Assembly: GCA_029269725.1 (NCBI GenBank)
Contig: JARJHS010000003.1
Location: 580,611-644,610 of the forward strand
Direction: 5' to 3'
Length of the DNA stretch: 64,000 nucleotides
Origin: Pollutibacter soli
Lineage (GTDB): Bacteria; Bacteroidota; Bacteroidia; Chitinophagales; Chitinophagaceae
The translations under genes were made by a program, and so were the position numbers. Shown here in pieces: positions 27,908-36,517 of this stretch. Under the pieces are notes generated by a model, which saw only the letters and a list, made by a program, of their open reading frames with translations, did not search any database and was not told the origin of the DNA. Each line of letters begins with the position of its first letter. Positions within the stretch are counted from its first letter, which is position 1.

Positions 27908-29075
27908 GAAAATACACAATTCATTTATCAGTCTTAAGGAGTTCTGTGAAGCTGAAAAGTTTCAGGGCTATGACCCATATGATGGTTTGAACAGCCGTCT
28001 TTTCCAGTCATTGCCGGTGATTCCAAAGATGCGTTTTACAAGACTGGTATGGATCCAGTTTTTTAAACGCTCACCATTCAACTTCAGGAAATTGGTAGGC
28101 GTTAAAAAAGAAGTCAATCCCAAAGCCATGGGATTATTTCTTTCTTCCTATTGTCAGTTATATAAAGCAGATCCAAAACAGGAGTATCTCGATAAAGCAA
28201 AGTATTTTATCGAAAAGATTTATTCCACGGTTTCTCCGGGATATAGTGGTGCCTGCTGGGGTTATAATTTTGATTGGGAGGCCCGTGCATTTTTCCAGCC
28301 GAAAGGAACACCTACTGTTGTTGCATCTGTGTTTGTAGCGTCTGCTTTGCTTGATGCATATGATATCACAGGCGATAAAACTTTATTGGATACTGCAAGA
28401 TCCACCTGTGATTTTATACTGAAAGATCTTAATCGCACTTACGATAAAGACGGCAATTTTTCATTTTCCTATTCGAAGATGGACACCAGCGTTGTGTTTA
28501 ATGCTTCCCTTCTGGGAAGCCGTTTGCTGGCGCGAGTTTATTATCATACAAAAGAACCTTTGCTTCGTGAAGAAGCGAGGAAGTCGGTAGCGTTTTGTTG
28601 CGCACATCAGCAACCGAATGGTGCATGGGCCTATGGCACTTATGATTTTCATCAATGGATCGATAACTTTCATACCGGGTACAACCTTGAATGTATTCAT
28701 GACTATTCCCGTTATACCGGTGATATCAGTTTCCAGCATTGTGTCGATATCGGTTTTGATTATTACATCAAAACTTTTTTCACCGAAGAAGGCGTACCCA
28801 GATATTACAGCAGTTCAACATATCCGATCGATGTGCATGCTCCTGCGCAGCTGGTGATTACCTTATGCAAGCTTAACAAAGTGAATCAGCACAAACAATT
28901 GCTGGATAAAGTGCTCTACTGGACTATTGATCACATGCAGAACAGCCAGGGTTACTTCTACTACCAGATCAATAAATATTTCTCATCGAAAATTCCATAC
29001 ATGCGCTGGTCGCAGTCCTGGATGTTTTACGCATTGTCCACCTACCTGAACTATAGTAAACATGAAAAGGGTTAA
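27900..29075 (+). CDS. Predicted alpha/alpha-toroid protein of polysaccharide loci
   Basis: 391 residues, soluble, no signal peptide. Repeated helix-pair segments with aromatic and small residues (SGACWGYNFDWEAR, TVVASVFVASALLDAY, FCCAHQQPNGAWAYG, WIDNFHTGYNLECI, YFYYQINKYFSSKIPYMRW) are typical of six-hairpin toroids found in glycoside hydrolases, lyases and sugar epimerases. Homologs are often found beside the MDR-Gfo fusion and are often mislabelled in databases. Here the two genes overlap by 8 bases, and the next gene (WecG-like) overlaps by 14. I expect it to act on a sugar intermediate with the fusion enzyme; the reaction is unknown. Confidence 0.78.
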   Translation: MNKKIHNSFISLKEFCEAEKFQGYDPYDGLNSRLFQSLPVIPKMRFTRLVWIQFFKRSPFNFRKLVGVKKEVNPKAMGLFLSSYCQLYKADPKQEYLDKAKYFIEKIYSTVSPGYSGACWGYNFDWEARAFFQPKGTPTVVASVFVASALLDAYDITGDKTLLDTARSTCDFILKDLNRTYDKDGNFSFSYSKMDTSVVFNASLLGSRLLARVYYHTKEPLLREEARKSVAFCCAHQQPNGAWAYGTYDFHQWIDNFHTGYNLECIHDYSRYTGDISFQHCVDIGFDYYIKTFFTEEGVPRYYSSSTYPIDVHAPAQLVITLCKLNKVNQHKQLLDKVLYWTIDHMQNSQGYFYYQINKYFSSKIPYMRWSQSWMFYALSTYLNYSKHEKG

Positions 29076-29811
29076 AATCTGCGACATACCAGTGGATGTC
29101 CTTACAATGGAGCAGACCGTAGACATTATTGATAATGCTATTACGGAACGCAGAACGATTCATCACGTCGTAATCAATGCAGCCAAGCTGGTTAATGCAC
29201 AAAAGGACCAGGAGCTGAAAAGATCCATTACGGATTGTGACATCATCAATGCGGACGGGCAAGCCATTGTATGGGCCTCGCGCTTCCTGAATGTTCCGCT
29301 CCCGGAACGCGTTGCTGGAATTGATCTGATGGACGAGCTCGTGAAACTTTCTTCACGTAAAAAATACAAAGTATTTCTGCTCGGTGCTAAGGAAGATATC
29401 GTTCAGAAAGTATCCCGAATCTACAAAGAGCGCTACGGAGACGATATCATCGCCGGGTACAGGAATGGATATTTCAGGAAAGAAGAAGAACTGCAGGTAG
29501 CACAACAGATTGCAGATTCAAAAGCAGACATTCTTTTTGTTGCGATGAGTTCTCCCAAAAAAGAAATATTTCTGAATACTTATAAAAAAGAGATCAACAT
29601 CCCGTTCATCATGGGTGTTGGTGGCAGTTTCGATGTGGTAGCAGGTTTTGTAAAACGTGCGCCTATGTGGATGCAGAAGACTGGAATGGAGTGGTTTTTC
29701 AGGGTTATTCAGGAGCCCAAAAGAATGTGGAAACGATACCTGGTAGGGAACTCCGAGTTCATCTACCTGATCCTGAAAGAAAAATTCAAACCCAAGATTA
29801 AAAGCGCCTAG
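29062..29811 (+). CDS. WecG/TagA/CpsF family glycosyltransferase (GT26)
   Basis: 249 residues, normal for GT26. It has the conserved VINAAKLVNAQKD, the catalytic-site stretch DCDIINADGQAIVWASR, then PERVAGIDLMDEL, and late VGGSFDVVAGFVKRAPMWMQ. Family members add ManNAc (TagA) or ManNAcA (WecG) to a polyprenyl-diphosphate-linked GlcNAc. The next gene 2 bases downstream is a UDP-GlcNAc 2-epimerase, so UDP-ManNAc is the likely donor. It overlaps the preceding gene by 14 bases. Confidence 0.92.
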   Translation: MKRVKICDIPVDVLTMEQTVDIIDNAITERRTIHHVVINAAKLVNAQKDQELKRSITDCDIINADGQAIVWASRFLNVPLPERVAGIDLMDELVKLSSRKKYKVFLLGAKEDIVQKVSRIYKERYGDDIIAGYRNGYFRKEEELQVAQQIADSKADILFVAMSSPKKEIFLNTYKKEINIPFIMGVGGSFDVVAGFVKRAPMWMQKTGMEWFFRVIQEPKRMWKRYLVGNSEFIYLILKEKFKPKIKSA

Positions 29812-29813
29812 CC

Positions 29814-30953
29814 ATGCTCGTTACAATCGTTGCGGGAGCCCGCCCTAACTTTATGAAAATTTCTCCTATCATTCGTGCTATCAAGGCCGCAAAAGCCGCA
29901 GGAAAAGATGTGGAGTACAGGCTCGTTCATACCGGTCAGCATTATGACAAGAAAATGAGTCACGATTTTTTTGAACAACTGGGAATCCCCGAACCTGATG
30001 TCAACCTGGAAGCGGGTGGCGGTTCGCAGGCTGAGCAGACCGCCGGAATTATGGTGAAGTTTGAAAAAGAATTGCAGCAACACCGGCCAGACCTGATCCT
30101 GGTAGTAGGTGATGTAACTTCTACCATGGCTTGTACAATCACGGCAAAGAAACTATGTATCGATGCAGTACACGTGGAGGCAGGTATCCGTTCCGGCGAC
30201 ATGACGATGCCGGAAGAAATCAACCGCATAGTTACTGATTCAATAACAGATCATTTTTTTACCACCAGCGAGGTAGCCAATGAGAACCTGAGAAAAAATG
30301 GCGTTGCCGAATCCGCAATCCATTTTGTGGGCAATACAATGATCGATACACTTTATCAGCACCTGGATCACCTGAAACAGCCCGAATGCTGGGCTTCAGA
30401 AAACCTGGAAGTAAAGTCTTACTACCTGGTCACCCTGCACCGTCCGGCAAATGTGGATGATCCTGCGAATCTGAAAAGATTACTCGATTCGATAATATCG
30501 GGTACAGGTAACAGTAAGATCCTGTTCCCTGTTCACCCACGTACCAGGAAAATACTCGAAGGTCTGAACTACCAGCACGAAAGGCTGATCCAGATTGATC
30601 CCCAGGGATACCTTGAATTTATTTTCCTTGTAAAAAATGCAAAGGCAGTCATTACTGATTCAGGTGGAATCACAGAAGAAGCAACCGTATTGGGTATTCC
30701 CTGTATGACATTGAGAGATTCAACCGAAAGACCAGAAACCATCACCATTGGCACCAATGAATTGGTGGGTACGGATCCCCGTAAGCTGGCCCCTTACCTG
30801 GAAAAAGTGCGGACGAATCAATGGAAAAAAGGTGGTATTCCTGAACTGTGGGATGGCAAAACATCTGAAAGGATCGTAAATATATTAGTGAAACTTTATT
30901 CCAATACAGTTGAAAATACCAAACAGGCAAAAGTAATGGCGACAGTCAGCTAA
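29814..30953 (+). CDS. wecB: UDP-N-acetylglucosamine 2-epimerase (non-hydrolysing)
   Basis: 379 residues, standard length. Diagnostic segments are GARPNFMKISPIIRAI, HTGQHYDKKMS, VHVEAGIRSGDMTMPEEINR and TDSGGITEEATVLGIPCMTLRDSTERPE. It interconverts UDP-GlcNAc and UDP-ManNAc in the cytoplasm. It directly follows the GT26 gene, so donor supply and use are encoded side by side. No UDP-ManNAc dehydrogenase (wecC) was found in the window, which suggests that ManNAc rather than ManNAcA is used, unless the dehydrogenase is elsewhere. Confidence 0.95.
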   Translation: MLVTIVAGARPNFMKISPIIRAIKAAKAAGKDVEYRLVHTGQHYDKKMSHDFFEQLGIPEPDVNLEAGGGSQAEQTAGIMVKFEKELQQHRPDLILVVGDVTSTMACTITAKKLCIDAVHVEAGIRSGDMTMPEEINRIVTDSITDHFFTTSEVANENLRKNGVAESAIHFVGNTMIDTLYQHLDHLKQPECWASENLEVKSYYLVTLHRPANVDDPANLKRLLDSIISGTGNSKILFPVHPRTRKILEGLNYQHERLIQIDPQGYLEFIFLVKNAKAVITDSGGITEEATVLGIPCMTLRDSTERPETITIGTNELVGTDPRKLAPYLEKVRTNQWKKGGIPELWDGKTSERIVNILVKLYSNTVENTKQAKVMATVS

Positions 30954-31011
30954 CGTACACGAATACGTGAACTCAGCGACTGCCGGCATGTAAGGCCCAG
31001 GCACTGATAAT

Positions 31012-32397
31012 ATGAATAAATTATCTTTTTACTTTTATCGTACCATTCTCTGGCTCTGGGATCTCCTTACGCTGAATATTGTACTATTCATCATCAGCTA
31101 TTTTGTTCAGAGGGCCGACGTGTTTGAAAAGAAAGAATACCTTCTTTACTTTTTTGCTTACAATATTTTCTGGATGGCGTCGGTATTCATTACTGCGCTC
31201 TACCTCAGTAAAAACTGGCTGGATATCCAGAACTTTTCAAAACAGACTTTCAAATGTTTTGTATTCTCCGTGATGGGAGTTTTGTTTTTTATTTTCATCA
31301 CTAAATATGATTATTCAAGGCTGTTTGTAACCCTGAGTTTTATTGGATTCGGACTGGGCCTTTTGGTCAACAGGATCGTATTCTGGGGACTGGTAGAATC
31401 GCTAAAAACCAACTTCCAGCTCAAAAAGAATGTCATCGTTATCGGGAATAACAATATTTCAAAAAGGCTGATACAGTATTTTGAAAACGAAACAAAACTG
31501 GTAAGCCTGCTGGGTTGTTTTGATGATGACGAACATGCCGCTGCAAACGCTGAATATCCGATCACCGGAAATATTCGTCAGAGTCTTGACTTTGCAAAAG
31601 CCAATAACATTACAGAAATCTATTCGACCATTGCTCCTGAGTCCAATCCATACCTTTACGACCTTGCTAAGGAAGCAGAAAACCTATTTATACATTTCAA
31701 GTTTGTCCCCGACTACCAGATTTTCGTAAACAGAAATATATTCGTCGACTTTGTAAGTGACATACCGGTTCTCTCCTTGAGAAAAGAACCGCTCGAGGAT
31801 ACCGGAAATAAGATCAAGAAACGCGTCCTCGATATTATGTTCAGCACATTGGTGATCATCTTCATTCTTTCATGGCTGGTTCCTTTGATGGCATTGCTGA
31901 TCAAACTCAATTCCAAAGGACCTGTATTTTTTATCCAGCTTCGTTCCGGTAAAAACAATCAGCCTTTCCGCTGTCTCAAATTCAGAAGCCTGAAAGTAAA
32001 CGATGAAGCCAACCTGAAACAGGTTACGAAGAATGACAGCAGGATGACACCGCTGGGCAGGTTTCTTCGTAAGAGTAATATCGATGAGCTGCCACAGTTC
32101 TTTAATGTATTTCTTGGCGATATGTCTATTGTAGGACCGAGGCCGCATATGCTGAAACATACCACCGATTTCACCAACATGTACAAACAATACATGATTC
32201 GTCATTTTATAAAACCGGGTCTTACGGGCTGGGCGCAGATTCACGGTTTCAGAGGGGAGATCCGGGATCCGGAACTGCTCCGGAAAAGAATTGAACATGA
32301 TATCTGGTACCTGGAGAACTGGAGTCTCTGGCTTGATGTGAAGATCATTTTGCTGACGGTGTATGTGACGATACGCGGTGATAAAAATGCGTATTAA
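31012..32397 (+). CDS. Undecaprenyl-phosphate sugar phosphotransferase (WcaJ/WbaP-like)
   Basis: 461 residues. Four N-terminal membrane helices (about 10-125) are followed by a Rossmann-like domain (VIVIGNNNISKRLIQYF near 140-160). A fifth hydrophobic hairpin (about 275-300) starts the catalytic bacterial sugar transferase domain with GPVFFIQLRSGKNNQPF, CLKFRSL, LRKSNIDELPQFFNVFLGDMSIVGPRPH and a final KPGLTGWAQIHGFRGE. This initiates repeat-unit synthesis by moving a hexose-1-phosphate from UDP- or GDP-sugar to undecaprenyl phosphate. It is a full-length, WcaJ-sized enzyme, in contrast to the second initiating transferase at 36518. Confidence 0.93.
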   Translation: MNKLSFYFYRTILWLWDLLTLNIVLFIISYFVQRADVFEKKEYLLYFFAYNIFWMASVFITALYLSKNWLDIQNFSKQTFKCFVFSVMGVLFFIFITKYDYSRLFVTLSFIGFGLGLLVNRIVFWGLVESLKTNFQLKKNVIVIGNNNISKRLIQYFENETKLVSLLGCFDDDEHAAANAEYPITGNIRQSLDFAKANNITEIYSTIAPESNPYLYDLAKEAENLFIHFKFVPDYQIFVNRNIFVDFVSDIPVLSLRKEPLEDTGNKIKKRVLDIMFSTLVIIFILSWLVPLMALLIKLNSKGPVFFIQLRSGKNNQPFRCLKFRSLKVNDEANLKQVTKNDSRMTPLGRFLRKSNIDELPQFFNVFLGDMSIVGPRPHMLKHTTDFTNMYKQYMIRHFIKPGLTGWAQIHGFRGEIRDPELLRKRIEHDIWYLENWSLWLDVKIILLTVYVTIRGDKNAY

Positions 32398-32539
32398 GAG
32401 GGAGGCAGGAGTAAGGAGGCCGGAGGGGAACAGCCGGTAATGTAAAACTGAGATGCTGTTGAAGGTTTTAAGTGCAAAGTTTTAAGTTCAAAATTGCGAG
32501 TGCCAAATTCATCTAAAATTGCGACCAGATGAAACGTTC

Positions 32540-32557
32540 ATGCTCCGGAAGGAGCAT
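32540..32557. repeat. Hairpin repeat ATGCTCC-GGAA-GGAGCAT
   Basis: A 7-bp perfect stem closes a GGAA (GNRA-type) loop. The same loop occurs in the hairpin at 51843-51858. No T run follows, so it is more likely a dispersed repeat than a terminator. Confidence 0.6.
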
Positions 32558-32568
32558 CCTGTTTGTAG

Positions 32569-32588
32569 CCGTCCGCCGCGGCGGACGG
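32569..32588. repeat. 20-bp GC-rich palindrome (TCCGCC/GGCGGA family)
   Basis: CCGTCCGCCGCGGCGGACGG is a perfect 20-base palindrome. Its 14-base core TCCGCCGCGGCGGA is found again inside the SAM-I riboswitch at 47768-47781, and a variant lies at 47798-47812. Confidence 0.8.
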
Positions 32589-32733
32589 AATGTAGAAAAT
32601 GGGCGAAGGACGAAGAAGAAAATAAAAATTTAAAAAAAATAAATGATTGACAACACTGTGAGGTTTGTCAATTCGGAGATTGTAATTCGGCTTTCGTCGT
32701 TTTGCCGGCTCTAAAAAAAATAAATGAATCATC

Positions 32734-33864
32734 ATGAAAGTAGGTTTTCTATCCCTGACAGATCCCGCGGATAAGACCGCACGTTCGGGGATTATCTATA
32801 AATCCTACGAGTCGCTGACTGCAATGGCCGAAGCGCATTGGGTCAGGATCGCAAAACCGCAAAACCTGCCGGTGAAAATATTCACGAAAGGAGTTTACGA
32901 ACTCGGCAGGTTAAAAAAGAAAAATTATTCGCTGGAACTGACCAGCTTTATGTCGCACCAATATGCGAAGCATACGGACATGGATACCCTAAAAAAAATG
33001 GATATCCTTTTTGCGCCAATGGCTGCTCCGTTTGTTGCCAATCTGCCGACAGACAAAAAGATCGTGTACCTGTCCGATGCCACTTTCCATTCCCTGCATG
33101 GATATTATGATGTGTACTCCAATTTTATGGATTTTAATATCCGCCAGGCAAATGAGATAGAAAGAAAAACACTGGGCAAATCAGATCAGATCATCACTAC
33201 CTCCGAGTGGGCGAAAAAATCCATGGTCAACGATTATGGCGTTCCTCCGGAGAAGATCAGCATCCTCGAATTTGGCGCCAATGTATACCAGAAGGATCTG
33301 CAGTTTGAACGTAAACCTTCCGATAAACTCCGTATTCTGTTCCTGGGTGTTGAATGGGATCGGAAAGGCGGCAATTTAGCGATCGACACGATCAATGCGC
33401 TGAATGAAAAACTGGGTATTCCCGCAGTTCTGCGAATCGTTGGGGTAGCCACGCCGGAAAGGTTTCATAATAATCCCTATATCGAAATGGTAGGTTTTCT
33501 CAATAAAAACAAACCTGAAGACTACCAGAAACTGATGTACAACCTGCAACAGTCAGATATCTTACTTTTGCCGACGCAGGCAGAAACAGCAGGAATTGCT
33601 TTTTCAGAGGCTTCTGCCTTTGGTCTTCCGATTTTCACGCACAATACGGGCGGTATCGGAAATTATGTGCTGGATGGAGTGAATGGATACAAACTCGAGC
33701 TGGGATCGACCGGAACAGATTTTGCAGAATCGATTGCCGCTCTACTGGCCAGCGGAAAAATCCCGCAGTTCCAGGAACAAGCCCGCGAATTGTACCGTAC
33801 GCGATTGAACTGGGAAAGATGGTCTGAAGGTTTCAAAAAGATTTTTGCCGCTTATACGTTATAA
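32734..33864 (+). CDS. Glycosyltransferase family 4 protein
   Basis: 376 residues. N-terminal half: MKVGFLSLTDPADKTARSGI, IVYLSDATFHSLHGYYDVY. C-terminal half: LRILFLGVEWDRKGGNLAID (donor loop) and the classic E-x7-E block ETAGIAFSEASAFGLPIF followed by TGGIGNYV. All GT4 motifs are intact. It follows the hairpin-containing gap and starts a three-gene run with the deacetylase-like and formyltransferase-like genes (2-59 and 15-base spacings). It probably adds a peripheral sugar of the EPS. Confidence 0.92.
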   Translation: MKVGFLSLTDPADKTARSGIIYKSYESLTAMAEAHWVRIAKPQNLPVKIFTKGVYELGRLKKKNYSLELTSFMSHQYAKHTDMDTLKKMDILFAPMAAPFVANLPTDKKIVYLSDATFHSLHGYYDVYSNFMDFNIRQANEIERKTLGKSDQIITTSEWAKKSMVNDYGVPPEKISILEFGANVYQKDLQFERKPSDKLRILFLGVEWDRKGGNLAIDTINALNEKLGIPAVLRIVGVATPERFHNNPYIEMVGFLNKNKPEDYQKLMYNLQQSDILLLPTQAETAGIAFSEASAFGLPIFTHNTGGIGNYVLDGVNGYKLELGSTGTDFAESIAALLASGKIPQFQEQARELYRTRLNWERWSEGFKKIFAAYTL

Positions 33865-33923
33865 ATATGGTTAAGATAAGATCGTACCCCGAAAACGCTG
33901 TTTACCGACAACAAACCGAAAAC

Positions 33924-35036
33924 ATGAAGAAGAGATTTTGCATACTGATTGAAGATGACTGGGAAGTTCTGGGCAATGGATTAGGCAATGTGGCGCAGCT
34001 GCAATACCTGCCATCATTGTATTTTATGAAACTCGCACGCCGCCTCGGTATTAATCTCACTTTTATGGTGGAAGTGGCGCAACAGCTCGAATACATCAAG
34101 GTCCTTGATTCCGATTATAACCTTCGCGTACAGAAAAATCTCTGGGATGATAATATTCGCCTCATGGCGGAGTACGGTTTTGATGTTCAACTCCATCTTC
34201 ATCCGCAATGGTTTAAAGCTGAAAATAAAGACGGCTATTTTTATCTGCGTGATAACTGGAATATTGGTCGTTATGATCAGTCTGTTCAACATGAGCTGAT
34301 CACAAAATCAGTAAGCTATCTCGAACAGCTGGTAAAACCAATAAAACCAGATTATAAAGTCGTTGCATATAAAGGCGGATCCTGGGGATTACAGCCTTCG
34401 AATACATTACTGCAGGAGCTGGATAAAGCAGGTATCAAGATAGTAATGGGTGTAAGAAAAGGCATGGCACTTCCAGGAAACGGTGTTGACTATATGGAAG
34501 TAGAGGAAACCGTGATGCCTTATTCTCCGGATTACGAGGACCTTAGGAAAGTAGATACCAAGAAGAATAATATTTCTGTTATCCCGCTTCAGCCTTACTC
34601 TCCGGGCCCCGTGCCGTTGGGCAGTTTTGTTTACCGCTTAATGAAAAGCAAAGTGAATCCGCTGGATCCGATGAGGCATTTTTATGATCAGCCCGTTCCC
34701 GAAAAAGTAAAAGCCCTCTCCCCATTCAATAATGAGAGTAAATTGAAATTCGGGTTGAAGCCATATACAACACACCTGAAAATCGGCAATCAGCCTTTCA
34801 CCTACCTGAAGTCGTCAATCGACAGCGTTCTTGGTAATCTGAAAAAGACGCCTTACGAACGCATTCCGGTGCTGATCGAATGTCATACCAAACAATATCC
34901 TCAATACTACAATGATATTGAGAAATTCCTTGGTTATATCCAGGATAAGTATGGTAACGAAGTTGAGTTTAAAACGCTGTCTGCTTTTGCGAAAGAGCTT
35001 GACGAGAATCCTTCACTTGTAAAAGTTAAAAAATAA
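33924..35036 (+). CDS. Polysaccharide deacetylase-like protein
   Basis: 370 residues from the ATG at 33924 (MKKRFCILIEDDWEV); an in-frame ATG at 33867, 2 bases after the preceding stop, would add 19 residues with poorer coding character. The fold signs are NodB-like: an acidic EDDWE at strand 1 where CE4 enzymes have TFDDG, then a metal-site-like VQLHLHPQWF near residue 90, a YKGGSWGLQPS strand and a final VLIECHTKQYPQYY. This is a divergent CE4/glycoside hydrolase-deacetylase family common in EPS loci. Metal binding is plausible; activity is unproven. It is between a GT4 and a formyltransferase-like gene, so it may prepare an amine for acylation. Confidence 0.72.
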   Translation: MKKRFCILIEDDWEVLGNGLGNVAQLQYLPSLYFMKLARRLGINLTFMVEVAQQLEYIKVLDSDYNLRVQKNLWDDNIRLMAEYGFDVQLHLHPQWFKAENKDGYFYLRDNWNIGRYDQSVQHELITKSVSYLEQLVKPIKPDYKVVAYKGGSWGLQPSNTLLQELDKAGIKIVMGVRKGMALPGNGVDYMEVEETVMPYSPDYEDLRKVDTKKNNISVIPLQPYSPGPVPLGSFVYRLMKSKVNPLDPMRHFYDQPVPEKVKALSPFNNESKLKFGLKPYTTHLKIGNQPFTYLKSSIDSVLGNLKKTPYERIPVLIECHTKQYPQYYNDIEKFLGYIQDKYGNEVEFKTLSAFAKELDENPSLVKVKK

Positions 35037-35051
35037 ACAGCACTGGTACAG

Positions 35052-36176
35052 GTGGATATCAACCGACGCAAAGACGAACTTCTGCGATTCAGTGTTCCTG
35101 ATTCGCCGGCACTTTCATTTTCAGGAAAAGATATCCTGGATAAGGAACCCGATTGGAATGATATCAAGTACAACCTTCACACCAGGCCGGAAATATTTGA
35201 AAAAGCATTTTTTTCGATCCATATCAAGAAGAAATCTTCTTTTACTCCAGAGCAAAAACAAAGAGCAATTCAGTTTTTTGTATTGGCTTACCTGATCACT
35301 TCTGATGTCAGGTATTTTAATGAATACCTCTGGTTCTCTGACAATGGAAACACCTCTGCGAATGATCATGAATTGTGCCTGGCGCATTTCAATAAGAATT
35401 GTGGGAAGAATAAATGTCATTCGATTGGGCCGTCAGAACTTTCAATAACAAAAGATTTATTACAGGGCGATGTGATGAGAAATGGCACTCATCAACCGGA
35501 CACCAAACTTCGGGTATGCCTGATCGGTAATCCTGTTTTTTTCGGATCGATTCACCGCGAACTGAAAAAAGCAGGCTTTCATGTAGAGCAATTTTTCATC
35601 CCCTATCATCCGAATAAATACATTCGTTTTATCGCCGGAAATCCACTGCTGATAAAAGCTGCATCAATTTTAAAAGGGAATCCTTACAAATTTCAGACAT
35701 TGAATTTTGACCCGAAAGATGAAAGGATCAAAACTATCCTCGATGAAAGAAGGTTTGATATCGGATTTCATAAACTCAATTTTATCATCAGGAAGAATAT
35801 CATCGATTCATTCCGCATTGCATTGATTAATGATCATTGGGGAATGCTTCCTTTCCTGAGAGGAAAATCGACCATCGCATGGTCGGTGCTTCTTGGTTTT
35901 CCCGTGATACCAAGTTTACACTTTACAGAAACAGGTATTGATAGCGGACCAATTATCGGTTATGATCAACCGGATGTTTCAGGAATTAATTCGCTTGAAG
36001 GACTTCGCTCTAAAATCCGCCAGACGTTGACTGGCAGGGTTGTACAGGCAATCAAATATCTCGCTTCGCCACAATTCAAAGCAGTTCCCAACCGCGCGGA
36101 CCAGGGACATACGTACTATGAAATGCATCCATGGCTGGTAGAGTATACGGAAAAGGAAGTGCTTGGGAAGAGTTGA
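35052..36176 (+). CDS. Formyltransferase-domain protein
   Basis: 374 residues from a GTG start at 35052. The first 150 residues are not recognised. Residues about 150-330 match the formyltransferase fold: a LRVCLIGNPVFFGSI start, LINDHWGMLPFLRG with the catalytic Asn260 and His262, and FTETGIDSGPII with the catalytic Asp297. These three residues are the formyl-transfer triad of methionyl-tRNA and sugar N-formyltransferases using 10-formyl-tetrahydrofolate. In an EPS operon it probably formylates an amino sugar. The unusual N-terminal domain might bind the sugar-nucleotide substrate. It is the last plus-strand gene of the locus. Confidence 0.82.
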   Translation: MDINRRKDELLRFSVPDSPALSFSGKDILDKEPDWNDIKYNLHTRPEIFEKAFFSIHIKKKSSFTPEQKQRAIQFFVLAYLITSDVRYFNEYLWFSDNGNTSANDHELCLAHFNKNCGKNKCHSIGPSELSITKDLLQGDVMRNGTHQPDTKLRVCLIGNPVFFGSIHRELKKAGFHVEQFFIPYHPNKYIRFIAGNPLLIKAASILKGNPYKFQTLNFDPKDERIKTILDERRFDIGFHKLNFIIRKNIIDSFRIALINDHWGMLPFLRGKSTIAWSVLLGFPVIPSLHFTETGIDSGPIIGYDQPDVSGINSLEGLRSKIRQTLTGRVVQAIKYLASPQFKAVPNRADQGHTYYEMHPWLVEYTEKEVLGKS

Positions 36177-36517
36177 AAGTTCAAAGTTGAAATGGCCGGT
36201 GATTCAGAAAAAAATTGTTGATCCCATCAATAAAAAAAGAGATGGAATAAAAATTTTCCGAAAAGTTATCCCGACGTCTCGTAATATTTTCCCTCCAAGG
36301 CCAGTTAGTCGCAGCTTTTACTTTTTAATCTCAGAAGTCGCTCACTTTCTCAACACCATTTAATTTCAGATAAGTTGAACCATGGATTAACAAATGGCTG
36401 TTCCGACCTGCTTGCCATAAGTCTGAATTGAACTAAAAAAAGTCGCTGCTTTTCAGCAGCGACGTCAGAATTTTAAACGGTAAACTTTTAACGATGAACC
36501 TTAAACTTTCAACCCGG
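36177..36517. other. Convergent intergenic region
   Basis: 341 bases between the end of the plus-strand EPS run and the end of the minus-strand priming transferase. It contains the terminator at 36434-36463 and nothing else recognisable; short frames here have no coding character. Confidence 0.5.
36434..36463 (-). terminator. Terminator for the minus-strand priming transferase
   Basis: A 9-bp stem (36442-36450 with 36455-36463, loop TTTC) is flanked at 36434-36441 by eight A, which reads as a T run on the minus strand. It lies about 55 bases past the stop codon at 36518. Confidence 0.8.

Larger units (their letters stand above)
32398..32733. other. Intergenic region with palindromic repeats
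   Basis: 336 bases. It contains two adjacent hairpin repeats (32540-32557 and 32569-32588), low-complexity A-rich sequence, and no gene or clear promoter. Stretches such as GTTTTAAGTTCAAAATT are typical of non-coding DNA in this phylum. Confidence 0.5.

Noticed and set aside
36163..36363. 66-codon plus-strand frame after the formyltransferase gene
   Set aside because: Composition is non-coding-like and it overlaps the preceding gene end without a plausible product.
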